Origin: Pseudomonas abietaniphila
GTDB lineage: Bacteria; Pseudomonadota; Gammaproteobacteria; Pseudomonadales; Pseudomonadaceae
Assembly: GCF_039697315.1 (NCBI RefSeq)
Contig: NZ_CP155619.1
Location: 186,001-250,000 of the forward strand
Length of the DNA stretch: 64,000 nucleotides
Reading direction: 5' to 3'
The translations under genes and the position numbers were made by a program. This document shows, piece by piece, positions 1-7,977 of this stretch (within the stretch, counting starts at the first letter, position 1; each line of letters opens with the position of its first letter). The notes below the pieces were generated by a model. It was given only the letters and a program-made list of their open reading frames with translations. It did not search any database and was not told where the DNA came from.

Positions 1-252
1 GCCCGGGGTTTCGATGGCATGCCGGGCCAAGAGCGCACGAATCTCTTCGGGCTTCATGCCTTTGAGCAACTTGGGTGACAGGTCGTTGTAACCATCGAAC
101 AACGCGGTGACTTCGTAATCGCCCACGGCAAGGCGGAAATAACCCGGCGCCTGGGTTTTCTGCTGGGCAGGGGGTTGCGCGGCGGCGAAGGGGATGGACA
201 AGGCCATGCCCAGTCCCGCAATCATGGCCAGGGGAAACAGAGAAGCGCGCAT
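1..252 (-). CDS. Secreted MBL-fold metallo-hydrolase, N-terminal part only
   Basis: The gene runs off the left edge, so only the first 84 codons are visible. They start at an ATG and encode a signal peptide (MRASLFPLAMIAGLGMALS, cleavage near AAA-QPP), then a segment PGYFRLAVGDYEVTALFDG. That opening is typical of periplasmic or secreted metallo-beta-lactamase-fold hydrolases of proteobacteria. The zinc-binding HxHxDH motif would lie further left and cannot be seen, so the family call rests on the N-terminal pattern and is moderately sure. The substrate is unknown. It diverges from the mechanosensitive channel gene to its right. Confidence 0.6.
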   Translation of the reverse strand, partial: MRASLFPLAMIAGLGMALSIPFAAAQPPAQQKTQAPGYFRLAVGDYEVTALFDGYNDLSPKLLKGMKPEEIRALLARHAIETPG

Positions 253-515
253 GGGAAGCCTCGAATCGATGTATAGAGAGGCGCTCGATGGTGAGGCTCG
301 CGTGCGCCGCGCGATTGAAGCAATGTGCTTGTTTTGGGAGCGCCTCTTCACCTCGCGCTTCCCGTTCCCGCATAGAGGGGTTGCAGGGCTTCTGGCTGCA
401 CGAACGCCCGCCTGCTGCAGCCCCACGCCTCTTCGGTTATAGACAGCTCGCCACCTGTGTCCCTACCATCCGCGCATGCCACAGCGACCTGCAACTTTCT
501 AGCGGATATCCCTCA

Positions 516-1946
516 ATGTCTACAGCCGTCCCCCACTACTCGCTGGCCTGGAGCCTGCTTCTGCTGTTGGCCGACGTGGTCGCCTGGCACCTCCTGGCCG
601 ACCGCAACCGCCTGGCGCGGATCGCCACTCGCCTGGCCGGATTTGTCGCCTATAGCCTGGTGATCATCAATGCCGGCGTCAGCCCGCTGGAAGCGCCGGC
701 CTGGCCGGACGACAGCGCGCTTCAGTTTGGCGCGACGGCGCTGGCGATTGTCTGGTGGATGTATGCGGCTCGCACCCTGACCGTCTTGTTGGGCCTGTTG
801 CTGACGGGACGCGTCGGCCACAGTGGGCGACTGTTGCAGGAGGTCATTGGCGCAGTGATCTTCCTGATCGCCATCGTGGCGGCCGCCGGTTATGTGTTGC
901 AGTTGCCGGTGAAAGGTCTGCTGGCGACCTCCGGCGCCATGGCGATCATCGTCGGCCTCGCGTTGCAGAGCACATTGAGCGACGTGTTCTCCGGGATCAT
1001 TCTCAACACCACCAAGCCCTATCAGGTGGATGACTCGATCTCCATTGATGGCATGGAAGGCAAGGTCATGGACATAGACTGGCGCGCCACGCACCTGCTG
1101 ACCGGGGTCGGCACAATGGTGGTGATCCCCAACTCGGTGGCGGCCAAGGCGAAAATCGTGAATTTGAGCCGACCGGCCAATATTCACGGGGTGTCCATCA
1201 ACATCATGATGTCGCCGCATATCCGCCCGCGTCGGGTACTCGATGCACTTGAACGCGCTTTGCAGGGTTGCAGCGCGCTGCTGCCGACACCCCGCCCCCG
1301 CGCCGTCGTCAAAGACACCAGCCCGACGACCATTGAATACTCCGTCACCGGTTTCATCAGCGACCTGGCGAACAAGAGCGATGTGCGCAATTTGCTGTTC
1401 GACCTGGCGTATCGTCACCTGGAAGCGGCCGGTATTGCCTGGCAGTCGGAAACCACGGCCGAAGCCGTGTCGCGCCCGAGGGCATTGCTGGACGAAGTGA
1501 AGATTTTCCGCACCAGCACAGCCGACGAGAAAGCCCAGTTGGCGCAGACCATGGTGTCGCGCGAATACACGACCGGTCAGACCATCGTCGAACTAGGGGA
1601 CATCACTGACGGGCTGCTGGTCATCGCCACCGGCGTGGTCTCGGCCAACGTGCCGGATGGCAGCACTATGGTCGAGGTCGGGCGTATGGGCCCGGGCGAA
1701 GTGATGGGCGAACAGAGCGTACTTGCCGATACCCCTTCGGAGGCGCGCTTCATCGCCCTCACCTCCTGCGTCGTCTACCGCATCGACAAAGCCGCCACCC
1801 GCCAGTGCATGGAACACCGCGCCGACATCACCACCGCGCTGAACAAACTGCAGGCGATTCGTCAGCAAAGCACCCAGCATGTACTGCTGCGCAAACCGGT
1901 GATCATCAAGAAGAACAATTTTCTGGGCTGGTTGCAGAAGCGTTGA
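516..1946 (+). CDS. MscS-family mechanosensitive channel with C-terminal cyclic-nucleotide-binding domain
   Basis: This 476-residue inner-membrane protein has three or four hydrophobic helices in the first 160 residues. The MscS pore helix and beta domain follow (GLLATSGAMAIIVGLALQ, then DVFSGIILNTTKPYQVDD). From about residue 330 there is a cNMP-binding fold (YTTGQTIVELGDITDGLLVIATG, with GPGEVMGEQSVL as the phosphate-binding cassette region). It probably releases solutes on osmotic downshock, gated or modulated by a cyclic nucleotide. The ATG at 516 was chosen because the frame opens 76 codons earlier with Arg/Pro-rich sequence unlike any MscS N-terminus. No partner gene is adjacent. The architecture is known in bacterial cyclic-nucleotide-gated MscS relatives; actual ligand binding is not shown by sequence alone. 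Confidence 0.85.
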   Translation: MSTAVPHYSLAWSLLLLLADVVAWHLLADRNRLARIATRLAGFVAYSLVIINAGVSPLEAPAWPDDSALQFGATALAIVWWMYAARTLTVLLGLLLTGRVGHSGRLLQEVIGAVIFLIAIVAAAGYVLQLPVKGLLATSGAMAIIVGLALQSTLSDVFSGIILNTTKPYQVDDSISIDGMEGKVMDIDWRATHLLTGVGTMVVIPNSVAAKAKIVNLSRPANIHGVSINIMMSPHIRPRRVLDALERALQGCSALLPTPRPRAVVKDTSPTTIEYSVTGFISDLANKSDVRNLLFDLAYRHLEAAGIAWQSETTAEAVSRPRALLDEVKIFRTSTADEKAQLAQTMVSREYTTGQTIVELGDITDGLLVIATGVVSANVPDGSTMVEVGRMGPGEVMGEQSVLADTPSEARFIALTSCVVYRIDKAATRQCMEHRADITTALNKLQAIRQQSTQHVLLRKPVIIKKNNFLGWLQKR

Positions 1947-1990
1947 TCAACAGGTTCGATGCCTGCTTCAGGTTTCGTCTTCGCTGCGAT

Positions 1991-2110
1991 ACCTGTGGCA
2001 GACGTCCGAGGTTACGAGGGTATGGGCCGCACTTCGGACGAATGCGCTGGGTCAGGTGCATCAAGGGTGAATGACAACTCGTATTCGTCAGCAAGCTGAC
2101 TCCCACAGGT
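1991..2110. repeat. Dispersed repeat family A, copy 1
   Basis: The element is about 120 bp and is bounded by inverted ends close to ACCTGTGGGAG and CTCCCACAGGT. Its core reads GACGTCCGAGGTTACGAGGG, then a segment ending GAATGCGCTGGGTCAGG and CATCAAGGGTGAATGAC. Related copies occur at 2146, 2286, 12361, 12656, 13939 and 61068. The inverted ends suggest a REPIN-like element that can fold into a long hairpin. Confidence 0.8.
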
Positions 2111-2145
2111 CCGGTTCCTGCTCCATATTTCGTCTGCGCCGCGAG

Positions 2146-2250
2146 ACCTGTGGGAGACGTCCGAGGTTACGAGGGCAGCGAATGCGCTGGGTCAGGTACA
2201 TCAAGGGTGAATGACACGCCGCATTCGTCAGCAAGCTGACTCCCACAGGT
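2146..2250. repeat. Dispersed repeat family A, copy 2
   Basis: This copy has the same inverted ends and core as copy 1, but lacks the short TATGGGCCGCACTTCGGAC segment after the GAGGG. It lies head to tail with its neighbours, separated by a near-identical linker (TCCATATTTCGTCTGCGCC). Confidence 0.8.
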
Positions 2251-2285
2251 CCGGTGCCTGCTCCATATTTCGTCTGCGCCGCGAG

Positions 2286-2410
2286 ACCTGTGGGAGACGT
2301 CCGAGGTTACGAGGGTATGGGCCGCACTTCGGACGAATGCGCTGGGTCAGGAACATCAAGGGTGAATGACAACTCGCATTCGTCAGCACGCTGACGCCCA
2401 CCGATCTGAG
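2286..2410. repeat. Dispersed repeat family A, copy 3
   Basis: This copy contains the longer core with the internal segment found in copy 1. Its right end is degenerate (GACGCCCACCGATCTGAGGT), a variant also seen at the right ends of the copies near 12460 and 12760. That points to a common ancestral junction. Confidence 0.75.
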
Positions 2411-2430
2411 GTGCAACCGCAGGTCCAGTA

Positions 2431-2480
2431 GACGCAGAGCGTCAGAGCCTGCATCCCCACGCGGAGCGTGGGTACGATCA
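2431..2480. repeat. Half copy of dispersed repeat family B
   Basis: The sequence GACGCAGAGCGTCAGAGC followed by CCCCACGCGGAGCGTGGG and ACGATCA is the right half of the element found complete near 12533, 13816 and 14085. The left half is missing here. Confidence 0.7.
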
Positions 2481-2542
2481 AATCCTGCTTCCGCTCGAAA
2501 GGCTTGGGCGCGCTCCACGCATAAAGCGCATTGCATACAAAT

Positions 2543-2569
2543 GCCCCTGATCCACACAGCACCAGGGGC
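2543..2569 (-). terminator. Possible terminator of the dps-like gene
   Basis: On the leftward strand a GCCCCTG / CAGGGGC stem with a 13-base loop follows the dps stop by about 19 bases. The run of T after it is poor (ATTTGT), so termination could be weak or Rho-assisted. Confidence 0.4.
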
Positions 2570-2587
2570 CGTTGAAACGCTTTCAGG

Positions 2588-3061
2588 TCATTCGTCTTCC
2601 AGCAGCGAACGCAGCATCCACGCCGCTTTTTCGTGGACCTGCATACGCTGAGTCAGCAGGTCGGCAGTGGGTTCGTCGCTGACCTTTTCCAGCAGCGGGA
2701 ACAGCCCGCGAGCGGTTCGGGTCACGGCTTCCTGGCCTTCCACGAGCTGTTTGATCATGTCGGTGGCCGCGGGTACGCCCGGCTCTTCCTTGATCGACGA
2801 CAGGCGTGCGTAAGTCGAATAGGTGCCGGGTGCGGGAAAGCCCAGCGCCCGGATCCGTTCGGCTATGGCGTCGACGGCGGTGGCGAGTTCCGTGTATTGC
2901 TCCTCGAACAACAGGTGCAAGGTACGGAACATGGGACCTGTGACGTTCCAGTGAAAGTTGTGAGTTTTGAGGTACAGCACGTAGGTGTCGGAGATCAGCC
3001 GCGACAGCCCCTCGACGATCTCTGCGCGATCCTGTTCGTTGATGCCGATTTCAATAGCCAT
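2588..3061 (-). CDS. Dps-family DNA-protection / mini-ferritin protein
   Basis: The protein has 157 residues, the usual Dps length. It carries the signature NFHWNVTGPMFRTLH followed by FEEQY and the D/E-rich helix ATAVDAIAERIRALG, which supply the inter-subunit ferroxidase ligands. Family members form a 12-subunit shell that stores iron, consumes peroxide and protects DNA in stationary phase. The ATG at 3061 was chosen over a longer frame because AGGGAG precedes it and the N-terminus (MAIEIGINEQDR) matches the family. It lies downstream of the NtrC-type regulator on the same strand across a gap of about 100 bases, so it may be a separate unit or a tail of that operon. Confidence 0.9.
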   Translation of the reverse strand: MAIEIGINEQDRAEIVEGLSRLISDTYVLYLKTHNFHWNVTGPMFRTLHLLFEEQYTELATAVDAIAERIRALGFPAPGTYSTYARLSSIKEEPGVPAATDMIKQLVEGQEAVTRTARGLFPLLEKVSDEPTADLLTQRMQVHEKAAWMLRSLLEDE

Positions 3062-3163
3062 GTTGTTGCTCCCTGATGGTCTGTTTTCTCGTGATGAGAC
3101 CATTGTAGGGAGCCGTTCACCGGGTCGGAAATCAGCCGTGGCAATCGCGGCCATCAACAATCG

Positions 3164-4657
3164 CTATGGCTGCGTGCGGTCTGGCCGGGTCAATCCGAGC
3201 TTGTCGATGCGGTAGCGCAGCATGTCGCGGGTCAACCCCAGCAGGCGTGCCGACTTGGTCACGTTCCAGTCAGTTTTGTCGAGGACCTTGCGCACCATTT
3301 CATTTTCCACTTCAGGCAGGTTCATGTTGCCCAGCCCCTCGTCTGCCAAGGGCGATTGAGGGTGCGGTTGATAGGACGACTGAGACTGCGCCTGGCCTTG
3401 ATGCGAGGGTGCCTGAGGATTGAACGGCTGCATGAACCCGTGAGGCGTCATCGGCTCATCCATCAGGCTCATGCACAAGCCCAACTGATGCGGGGCGATG
3501 CAGCTGTTTTGCGTCAACAGCACTGTCTGCTCGAGCATGTTGCGCAGTTCGCGGACGTTACCCGGCCAGCTGTAACTGCGCAGCAGGTGTTCGGACTCGG
3601 CACTGAAATACAGATCGGTCTTGCCATAGCGCTTGCCATGCAACTGCAGGAAGTGCCGCGCCAGGCGGATGACATCGTCGCCCCTTGCCTGCAAGCGCGG
3701 CACCTTGATGGAGATGATGCGCAGGCGGAAAAACAGGTCACGACGGAATTTACCCTGCTGCACCATCTGTTCGAGGTTGCAATTGGTGGCGCTGATGATC
3801 CGCAGGTCTACCTTGCGCTCCTTGACCGAGCCGATCCTGCGCACCGTGCGGTCTTCGAGCAATTTGAGCAACTTGGCCTGCAGCAACAGATCCATTTCTC
3901 CGACTTCATCAAGGAACAGCGTGCCACCGTCCGCGGCTTCCACCAAGCCCGTGCGGCGATCCTTGGCGTCGGTAAAAGCGCCTTTCTCATGACCGAACAG
4001 CTCGGCCTCGATTAAATGCGCCGGGATCGACGCACAGTTGAACTCCACGAACGGCCCTTTGGCACGGGGTCCATCGAAATGCAGGGCGCGGGCAATCAGC
4101 TCCTTGCCGGTGCCGGTGTCGCCTTCGACGAGCACCGGTGGCAGGTCGCTGCTGGTCATGCGGCGCTCGGCGTCGAGCAGCTGGGTGACCACGCCCTTGA
4201 CGTGCATCATTGCCGGCGAGTCGCCAATCAGGGCTTGCAGGCCGGAATGCTTGGCCTCCCGGTCCTGATAAAAGGACAGCGTTCGCTCCAGACGTTCGGC
4301 GGCCAGCGCCTTGTCCAGCAGCAGCTTCAGTTCAGGCAGCGCGACCGGTTTGGTCAGGTAATGAAAAGCACCCTCTTTCATCGCCGTGACCGCATCTTCG
4401 ATGTTGCCGTAGCCGGTCATCATGATGAGCTTGAGGTCCGGCGCGCTTTCCTTGAGTGCATTGATCAGCTCATGGCCGCTCATGCCCGGCAGGGAGTTGT
4501 CGGTCAGTACGACATCAGGGCGCCAGTTCTGCAACAGCTTCAGCGCATCCTCGGCCGAATGACACACCCTGGCCTCGAAGTCCCGACGCTCCAGATAGGT
4601 CTGGATATTGCTGGCCAGGAGCTCGTCATCTTCAACCACCAGTATGCTGTGTTCCAT
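3164..4657 (-). CDS. Sigma-54-dependent NtrC-family response regulator (MnxR-like candidate)
   Basis: The 497 residues hold a receiver domain with phospho-acceptor Asp53 (VVLTDNSLPG), a sigma-54 AAA+ domain and a Fis-type helix-turn-helix at the C-terminus (TDWNVTKSARLLGLTRDMLR). The AAA+ domain has Walker A GDTGTGKE and Walker B GGTLFLDEVGEM. The sigma-54 contact loop reads GAFTDA instead of GAFTGA. A Gln/Pro/Ser-rich linker of about 45 residues precedes the DNA-binding domain. The ATG at 4657 has a strong GGGAGGGG site; the kinase upstream overlaps it by 26 bases, so the two are co-translated. Given sigma-54 promoters and CCCC-N6-GGGG repeats in front of the neighbouring operons, it is inferred to activate the curli / secretion / oxidase cluster. 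The MnxR equivalence rests on context. Confidence 0.9.
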   Translation of the reverse strand: MEHSILVVEDDELLASNIQTYLERRDFEARVCHSAEDALKLLQNWRPDVVLTDNSLPGMSGHELINALKESAPDLKLIMMTGYGNIEDAVTAMKEGAFHYLTKPVALPELKLLLDKALAAERLERTLSFYQDREAKHSGLQALIGDSPAMMHVKGVVTQLLDAERRMTSSDLPPVLVEGDTGTGKELIARALHFDGPRAKGPFVEFNCASIPAHLIEAELFGHEKGAFTDAKDRRTGLVEAADGGTLFLDEVGEMDLLLQAKLLKLLEDRTVRRIGSVKERKVDLRIISATNCNLEQMVQQGKFRRDLFFRLRIISIKVPRLQARGDDVIRLARHFLQLHGKRYGKTDLYFSAESEHLLRSYSWPGNVRELRNMLEQTVLLTQNSCIAPHQLGLCMSLMDEPMTPHGFMQPFNPQAPSHQGQAQSQSSYQPHPQSPLADEGLGNMNLPEVENEMVRKVLDKTDWNVTKSARLLGLTRDMLRYRIDKLGLTRPDRTQP

Positions 4658-6125
4658 CGAGTACCCCTCCCGCCGCAATTTTGAACGTCAGTTTCACACG
4701 GGTACCTTCCTGTTCACGGCTGGTCAACGAGACCTTGCCGGAGAACCGCTCCATGATCCGCTTTACCAGAACCAGCCCCACGCCCAGACCTCCCTGCTTG
4801 GTCGTGAAGAAGGGTTTGAACACCATTGCCTCCTGCTGCCGGGACATGCCCTTGCCGTTGTCTGTCACCGTCAGGTAAACCCGGCCGCTGGCAGGCTCGG
4901 AAACGACGTCAATCTTCAACTTGCCGTCTTTGGTCATTGCCTCCAGCGCGTTGGCCATCAAGCTATTCAGGATCTGTGCCAACAAAATTCGCTGGCTGAT
5001 GACCAGAGGGGTTTCGACCGGGTTGAACTCCACCTCGATATTGGCGCGACGAATCTGCTGTTCGTAGGACTGCAGAACATCCTGCATGCACGACACCACA
5101 TCCACCGCCTCGGATTCGCCACTGATGGGGCGTAACGAGAGCAGCAGTTCGCGCACCCATTTCGACATGCGGTCGACCTGGTTGATGATGTCGTTGATGT
5201 TCTTCTGGGCGGCCGGATCCACCACTTCCAGCGCCAGCTCGGCGCTGGACCGGATCGTCGCCAGCGGGTTGCGCAGGCTGTGCGCCACAGCCGATGACAT
5301 CTCGCCCAAAGCGGCGAACTTCTCGCTGTTGATCAGTTGCCGTTGCTGGTATTCCAGAAGTCTGGAGGCCCGCCGTACGATCCAGAACAACCCGAGGTAA
5401 ATCAGCATGCCGCCGATGCCGGTGGACACCCAGATCACGACGTAGCCGCGCTCGATACTGGCGATCAGGTCCTTGGGTTCCTTATAGATTTCGACGATTG
5501 CGAGCACGTCTTTTTCTTCTGCGTCGAACAGCGGGACGTAATTCTCGATGAATAGATAATCCGGGGGATTCAGGAACTTCTGCTCGTTCTGATGGCGTTG
5601 GGTTTCATGGTGCGCGCTGCCGGTTCGTTGCCGCGAACGGAACGCCGCTTCAAGGTCGTCGTTTCCAAGAATGGCCTTGCCGATCAAGGCCGGATTGGTC
5701 GACCAGATGATCACACGGTCCGAGGCGTAGACGTTGACGAGCAAGGCATCAGGCAATGAAGAAATGTGATCGAGAAACTCGTCCCGGGATTTGCGCCGCG
5801 TCTCCGGGTCGACATCCGCCACCGGCAAATCGCGCCGCGTATCCAGCAGTTCGGCCATGGTGCGGGTGGTTGGAATTTCAGCATGGCGGATTTCCGCACT
5901 GGCAATCGCATGGACGAATTGAGAGGTCAGCAGGGAGTCACGCTGGACCGCTTCACTGATGACGAAACGGGTGGAAATCAGCCCCAATCCAATAGCCACC
6001 GAAGCGATGACCAACAAGCTGACGATTGAAAACCAGCGCAGCAGGTTGAAGCGAGGCCGTGGTTTTTTTTCGAGTTCTTTGATGCTGGCTTGAGTCAGCA
6101 TTTCACTGCGCCCTATAGATCCCAT
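4632..6125 (-). CDS. Membrane sensor histidine kinase, partner of the NtrC-type regulator
   Basis: This inner-membrane kinase of 497 residues has a first membrane helix near residues 30-50 (WFSIVSLLVIASVAIGLGLI), an extracytoplasmic sensor of about 170 residues and a second helix (VVIWVSTGIGGMLIYLGLFW). The HisKA site is EMSSAVAHSLRNPL. The HATPase boxes are N (NSLMANALEAM), G1 (VTDNGKGM) and G2 (GGLGVGLVLVKRI). The sensor has no cysteine cluster or known ligand motif that I recognise. The frame opens at a GTG at 6143; I prefer ATG 6125 because AGGAC lies eight bases upstream. It is divergent from the 6580 operon. By context the signal may be a metal, oxidant or growth-phase cue. Confidence 0.88.
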   Translation of the reverse strand: MGSIGRSEMLTQASIKELEKKPRPRFNLLRWFSIVSLLVIASVAIGLGLISTRFVISEAVQRDSLLTSQFVHAIASAEIRHAEIPTTRTMAELLDTRRDLPVADVDPETRRKSRDEFLDHISSLPDALLVNVYASDRVIIWSTNPALIGKAILGNDDLEAAFRSRQRTGSAHHETQRHQNEQKFLNPPDYLFIENYVPLFDAEEKDVLAIVEIYKEPKDLIASIERGYVVIWVSTGIGGMLIYLGLFWIVRRASRLLEYQQRQLINSEKFAALGEMSSAVAHSLRNPLATIRSSAELALEVVDPAAQKNINDIINQVDRMSKWVRELLLSLRPISGESEAVDVVSCMQDVLQSYEQQIRRANIEVEFNPVETPLVISQRILLAQILNSLMANALEAMTKDGKLKIDVVSEPASGRVYLTVTDNGKGMSRQQEAMVFKPFFTTKQGGLGVGLVLVKRIMERFSGKVSLTSREQEGTRVKLTFKIAAGGVLDGTQHTGG

Positions 6126-6360
6126 GACAGCCGTCCTGGTCACTTTTTAAAGTCGGTATAGCGCAAGGCATTGCTTTGCGACAGCTGATTTTTAGCGGCC
6201 TCCATCGCAATTGATATCATGGTGACACCATTTCGAATGACCGTTCGGCGCTTAGTCCCTGATAGCCAAGGGACTTTTCAAAAATTGATTGAACTTTTTT
6301 GAACGATCACCGTCCGTCCGACATTTTCATCGGTTTTCACGGGTGTCTTCCCCAGCCGTT

Positions 6361-6384
6361 CCCCAACAGTGGGGAGAGCGCCCC
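6361..6384. promoter_or_regulatory. Putative activator-binding inverted repeats (CCCC-N6-GGGG)
   Basis: CCCCAACAGTGGGG is followed at once by GGGGAGAGCGCCCC, the two sharing the G tract. The same CCCC-N6-GGGG form recurs in front of the receiver/secretion operon (24302, 24343) and the oxidase (36379). It lies about 100 bases upstream of the -24/-12 promoter, right for an enhancer site of the adjacent NtrC-type regulator. Confidence 0.6.
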
Positions 6385-6484
6385 ACTCCCCACACTGTTT
6401 CACCTGCGCAACGCCACGTCCCACTCTCGGGACCTGAACCTGCGGCCCCTCTAAATCAAGGCTCGCCAGCGATATTCAGCATTC

Positions 6485-6499
6485 TGGTACAGATGTTGC
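6485..6499 (+). promoter_or_regulatory. Sigma-54 (-24/-12) promoter
   Basis: TGGTACAGATGTTGC has GG and GC separated by exactly ten bases and matches TGGCAC-N5-TTGC at nine of ten fixed positions. Transcription would start near 6511, giving a leader of about 69 bases before the ATG at 6580. Confidence 0.75.
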
Positions 6500-6579
6500 G
6501 CTGCCCGTCCCAGCCTCCTGGAACCGACGCCTTCGTCCGACTCACGCCAGAGGCAGGTTCATTGCGAGAGGGAAGACAA

Positions 6580-7941
6580 ATGCCCAGCAAATTGACCCCC
6601 GCCGTAACGTTGCTGTCATTGATCGCAGCGATTCACGGTTCCGCCCAGGCCGCGCTGTTCGCGGTCGATCAGGGCCCCTACAGTCCGCAAAACGGTAACT
6701 TCGCCCAGTGGTATCAAGACACGCACGGTCGCACGCTCGACTTGTGCCTGGGCAAGGCACTGAGTTCCCGGGTCCCTTCCACCCCTGGGGTTCCATCGTA
6801 TATGTGCACCCTGGCTGTCGCCGCTGGCGTGTTCGACGACACCCAGCCCACCGTGTTTCCGACCAACTTTCCTGACGAAGCGTTCTGGTTTCTGGCCGAT
6901 GCCGCGATCCCGACGGCTGGCGCCACCGCGCTCAACCTGAAATACACGGCAGCCCTGGAGGCGGCGTTTGGTGGGGGCGATCCCGCGCCGAACGACCAGA
7001 TCAGTTTTGCGCGGATTCGTATCCGGATGGACGCTCCCGTCGCAGGGACCTACACGATCACTCACCCCTACGGCGTCGATGTTTTTCAGGTGGACACACC
7101 CGGCACCAAAGCCATCAACATGACCCGCGACATCGGCATCGGCTCACCTGGAAATTACAGCGGAGCGCTGACGGGCGACGTCGGCCCCTTCCTGCGCAGC
7201 GTGAACGGCCCCTACATCGAGACTGACCCGACGACAGGCATCGCCTCAAGTTATATCGGCGATCCCAACCTGACGGAACAGGTGACCGGCAGCCCGTTCA
7301 ACACCAACTTCATTCATGTCGAAGGCCCCAACGGCATTGACGGGCGCACCGACGTGTTCGGCATCACCGGCAAGCTGTCCACGGTCGTTCGGCCAACCCC
7401 GACGATCGTTCAGCGCGCCACGTACTCCCGCAAGACCGGGGGCACAGGCAACAGCGGCGTTCAGGCCCAGGAAGACGTGTTCTCGCTGGCGCCCCCACCG
7501 CCCGGCACTTCGCAATACGTCGACACCGACAACTCCACCATTGCCATGACCGAAGCCAATGGGACCGGCAGCTGGTACGGCCAGTCCACGGCCAACCCGA
7601 CCCTGCCCGTCAACCTGCAGGTCACCGCCGACAACCATCTGGCGATTCCGCAGAACACGCCGACCACGGTGCCCCATGCGTTAACCGACCTGGTGAGCAT
7701 CGACACGGCCAATTACAGCCTGTCGTCCGGACAACTCACCCTGGTTGCCAGCACCAGTGACGCGGCCACCGCGACCTCACTGACGGCCACCGGCAGTTCC
7801 GGCGGCGCCATCGGCACCCTCAGTGGCGACGGCGCGATCAAGACATTGACGACCGGCATTTCGCCGATCCCACCGGCCAAGGTCACGGTGACATCGGCCA
7901 ACGGCGGCAGCGATACCGAAGAAGTGGTGATCGTTCCCTGA
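6580..7941 (+). CDS. Secreted protein of unknown function, shorter member of a paralogous pair
   Basis: The protein has 453 residues with a clear signal peptide (MPSKLTPAVTLLSLIAAIHG, cleavage after AQA). I do not recognise a catalytic family. The N-terminal 250 residues are clearly homologous to those of the next gene: shared blocks include SFARIRIR, THPYGVD, MTRDIGIG, YIGDPN and GSPFNTNF, and both end in a GGSDTE motif. Four cysteines are visible, two in a DLCLG...YMCTL pair also present in the paralog. The ATG at 6580 was chosen for its GAGAGGGAAG site and signal peptide; the frame itself opens 97 codons earlier, across the sigma-54 promoter. As the first gene of a sigma-54 operon with csgB and csgA, it may be a secreted substrate or a matrix component. 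Confidence 0.8.
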   Translation: MPSKLTPAVTLLSLIAAIHGSAQAALFAVDQGPYSPQNGNFAQWYQDTHGRTLDLCLGKALSSRVPSTPGVPSYMCTLAVAAGVFDDTQPTVFPTNFPDEAFWFLADAAIPTAGATALNLKYTAALEAAFGGGDPAPNDQISFARIRIRMDAPVAGTYTITHPYGVDVFQVDTPGTKAINMTRDIGIGSPGNYSGALTGDVGPFLRSVNGPYIETDPTTGIASSYIGDPNLTEQVTGSPFNTNFIHVEGPNGIDGRTDVFGITGKLSTVVRPTPTIVQRATYSRKTGGTGNSGVQAQEDVFSLAPPPPGTSQYVDTDNSTIAMTEANGTGSWYGQSTANPTLPVNLQVTADNHLAIPQNTPTTVPHALTDLVSIDTANYSLSSGQLTLVASTSDAATATSLTATGSSGGAIGTLSGDGAIKTLTTGISPIPPAKVTVTSANGGSDTEEVVIVP

Positions 7942-7977
7942 TCGTAACCACTCCTTGCTCTCGAATCTGGAGGCAAC

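Larger units (their letters stand above)
1947..2587. other. Non-coding repeat patch between mscS-like gene and dps
   Basis: There is no credible gene here. The stretch holds three copies of a roughly 110-120-bp dispersed element (listed separately), half of a second repeat type and a likely terminator for the leftward dps gene. Short open frames in it come from the repeats and have no ribosome-binding sites. Confidence 0.8.
6126..6579. promoter_or_regulatory. Divergent control region between the kinase and the secreted-protein/curli operon
   Basis: This 454-base gap has no gene. It contains an AGTCCCT / AGGGACT inverted repeat at 6254-6275, a cluster of C/G tracts at 6350-6384 that form inverted repeats, and a sigma-54 promoter near 6490. 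The layout (enhancer sites about 110 bases upstream of a -24/-12 promoter) is the normal arrangement for NtrC-type activation of the rightward operon. No clear sigma-70 promoter for the kinase stood out. Confidence 0.65.

Noticed and set aside
6254..6275. Terminator formed by AGTCCCT / AGGGACT
   Set aside because: The stem is only seven pairs with four T, and no gene ends nearby; a regulatory inverted repeat is as likely.
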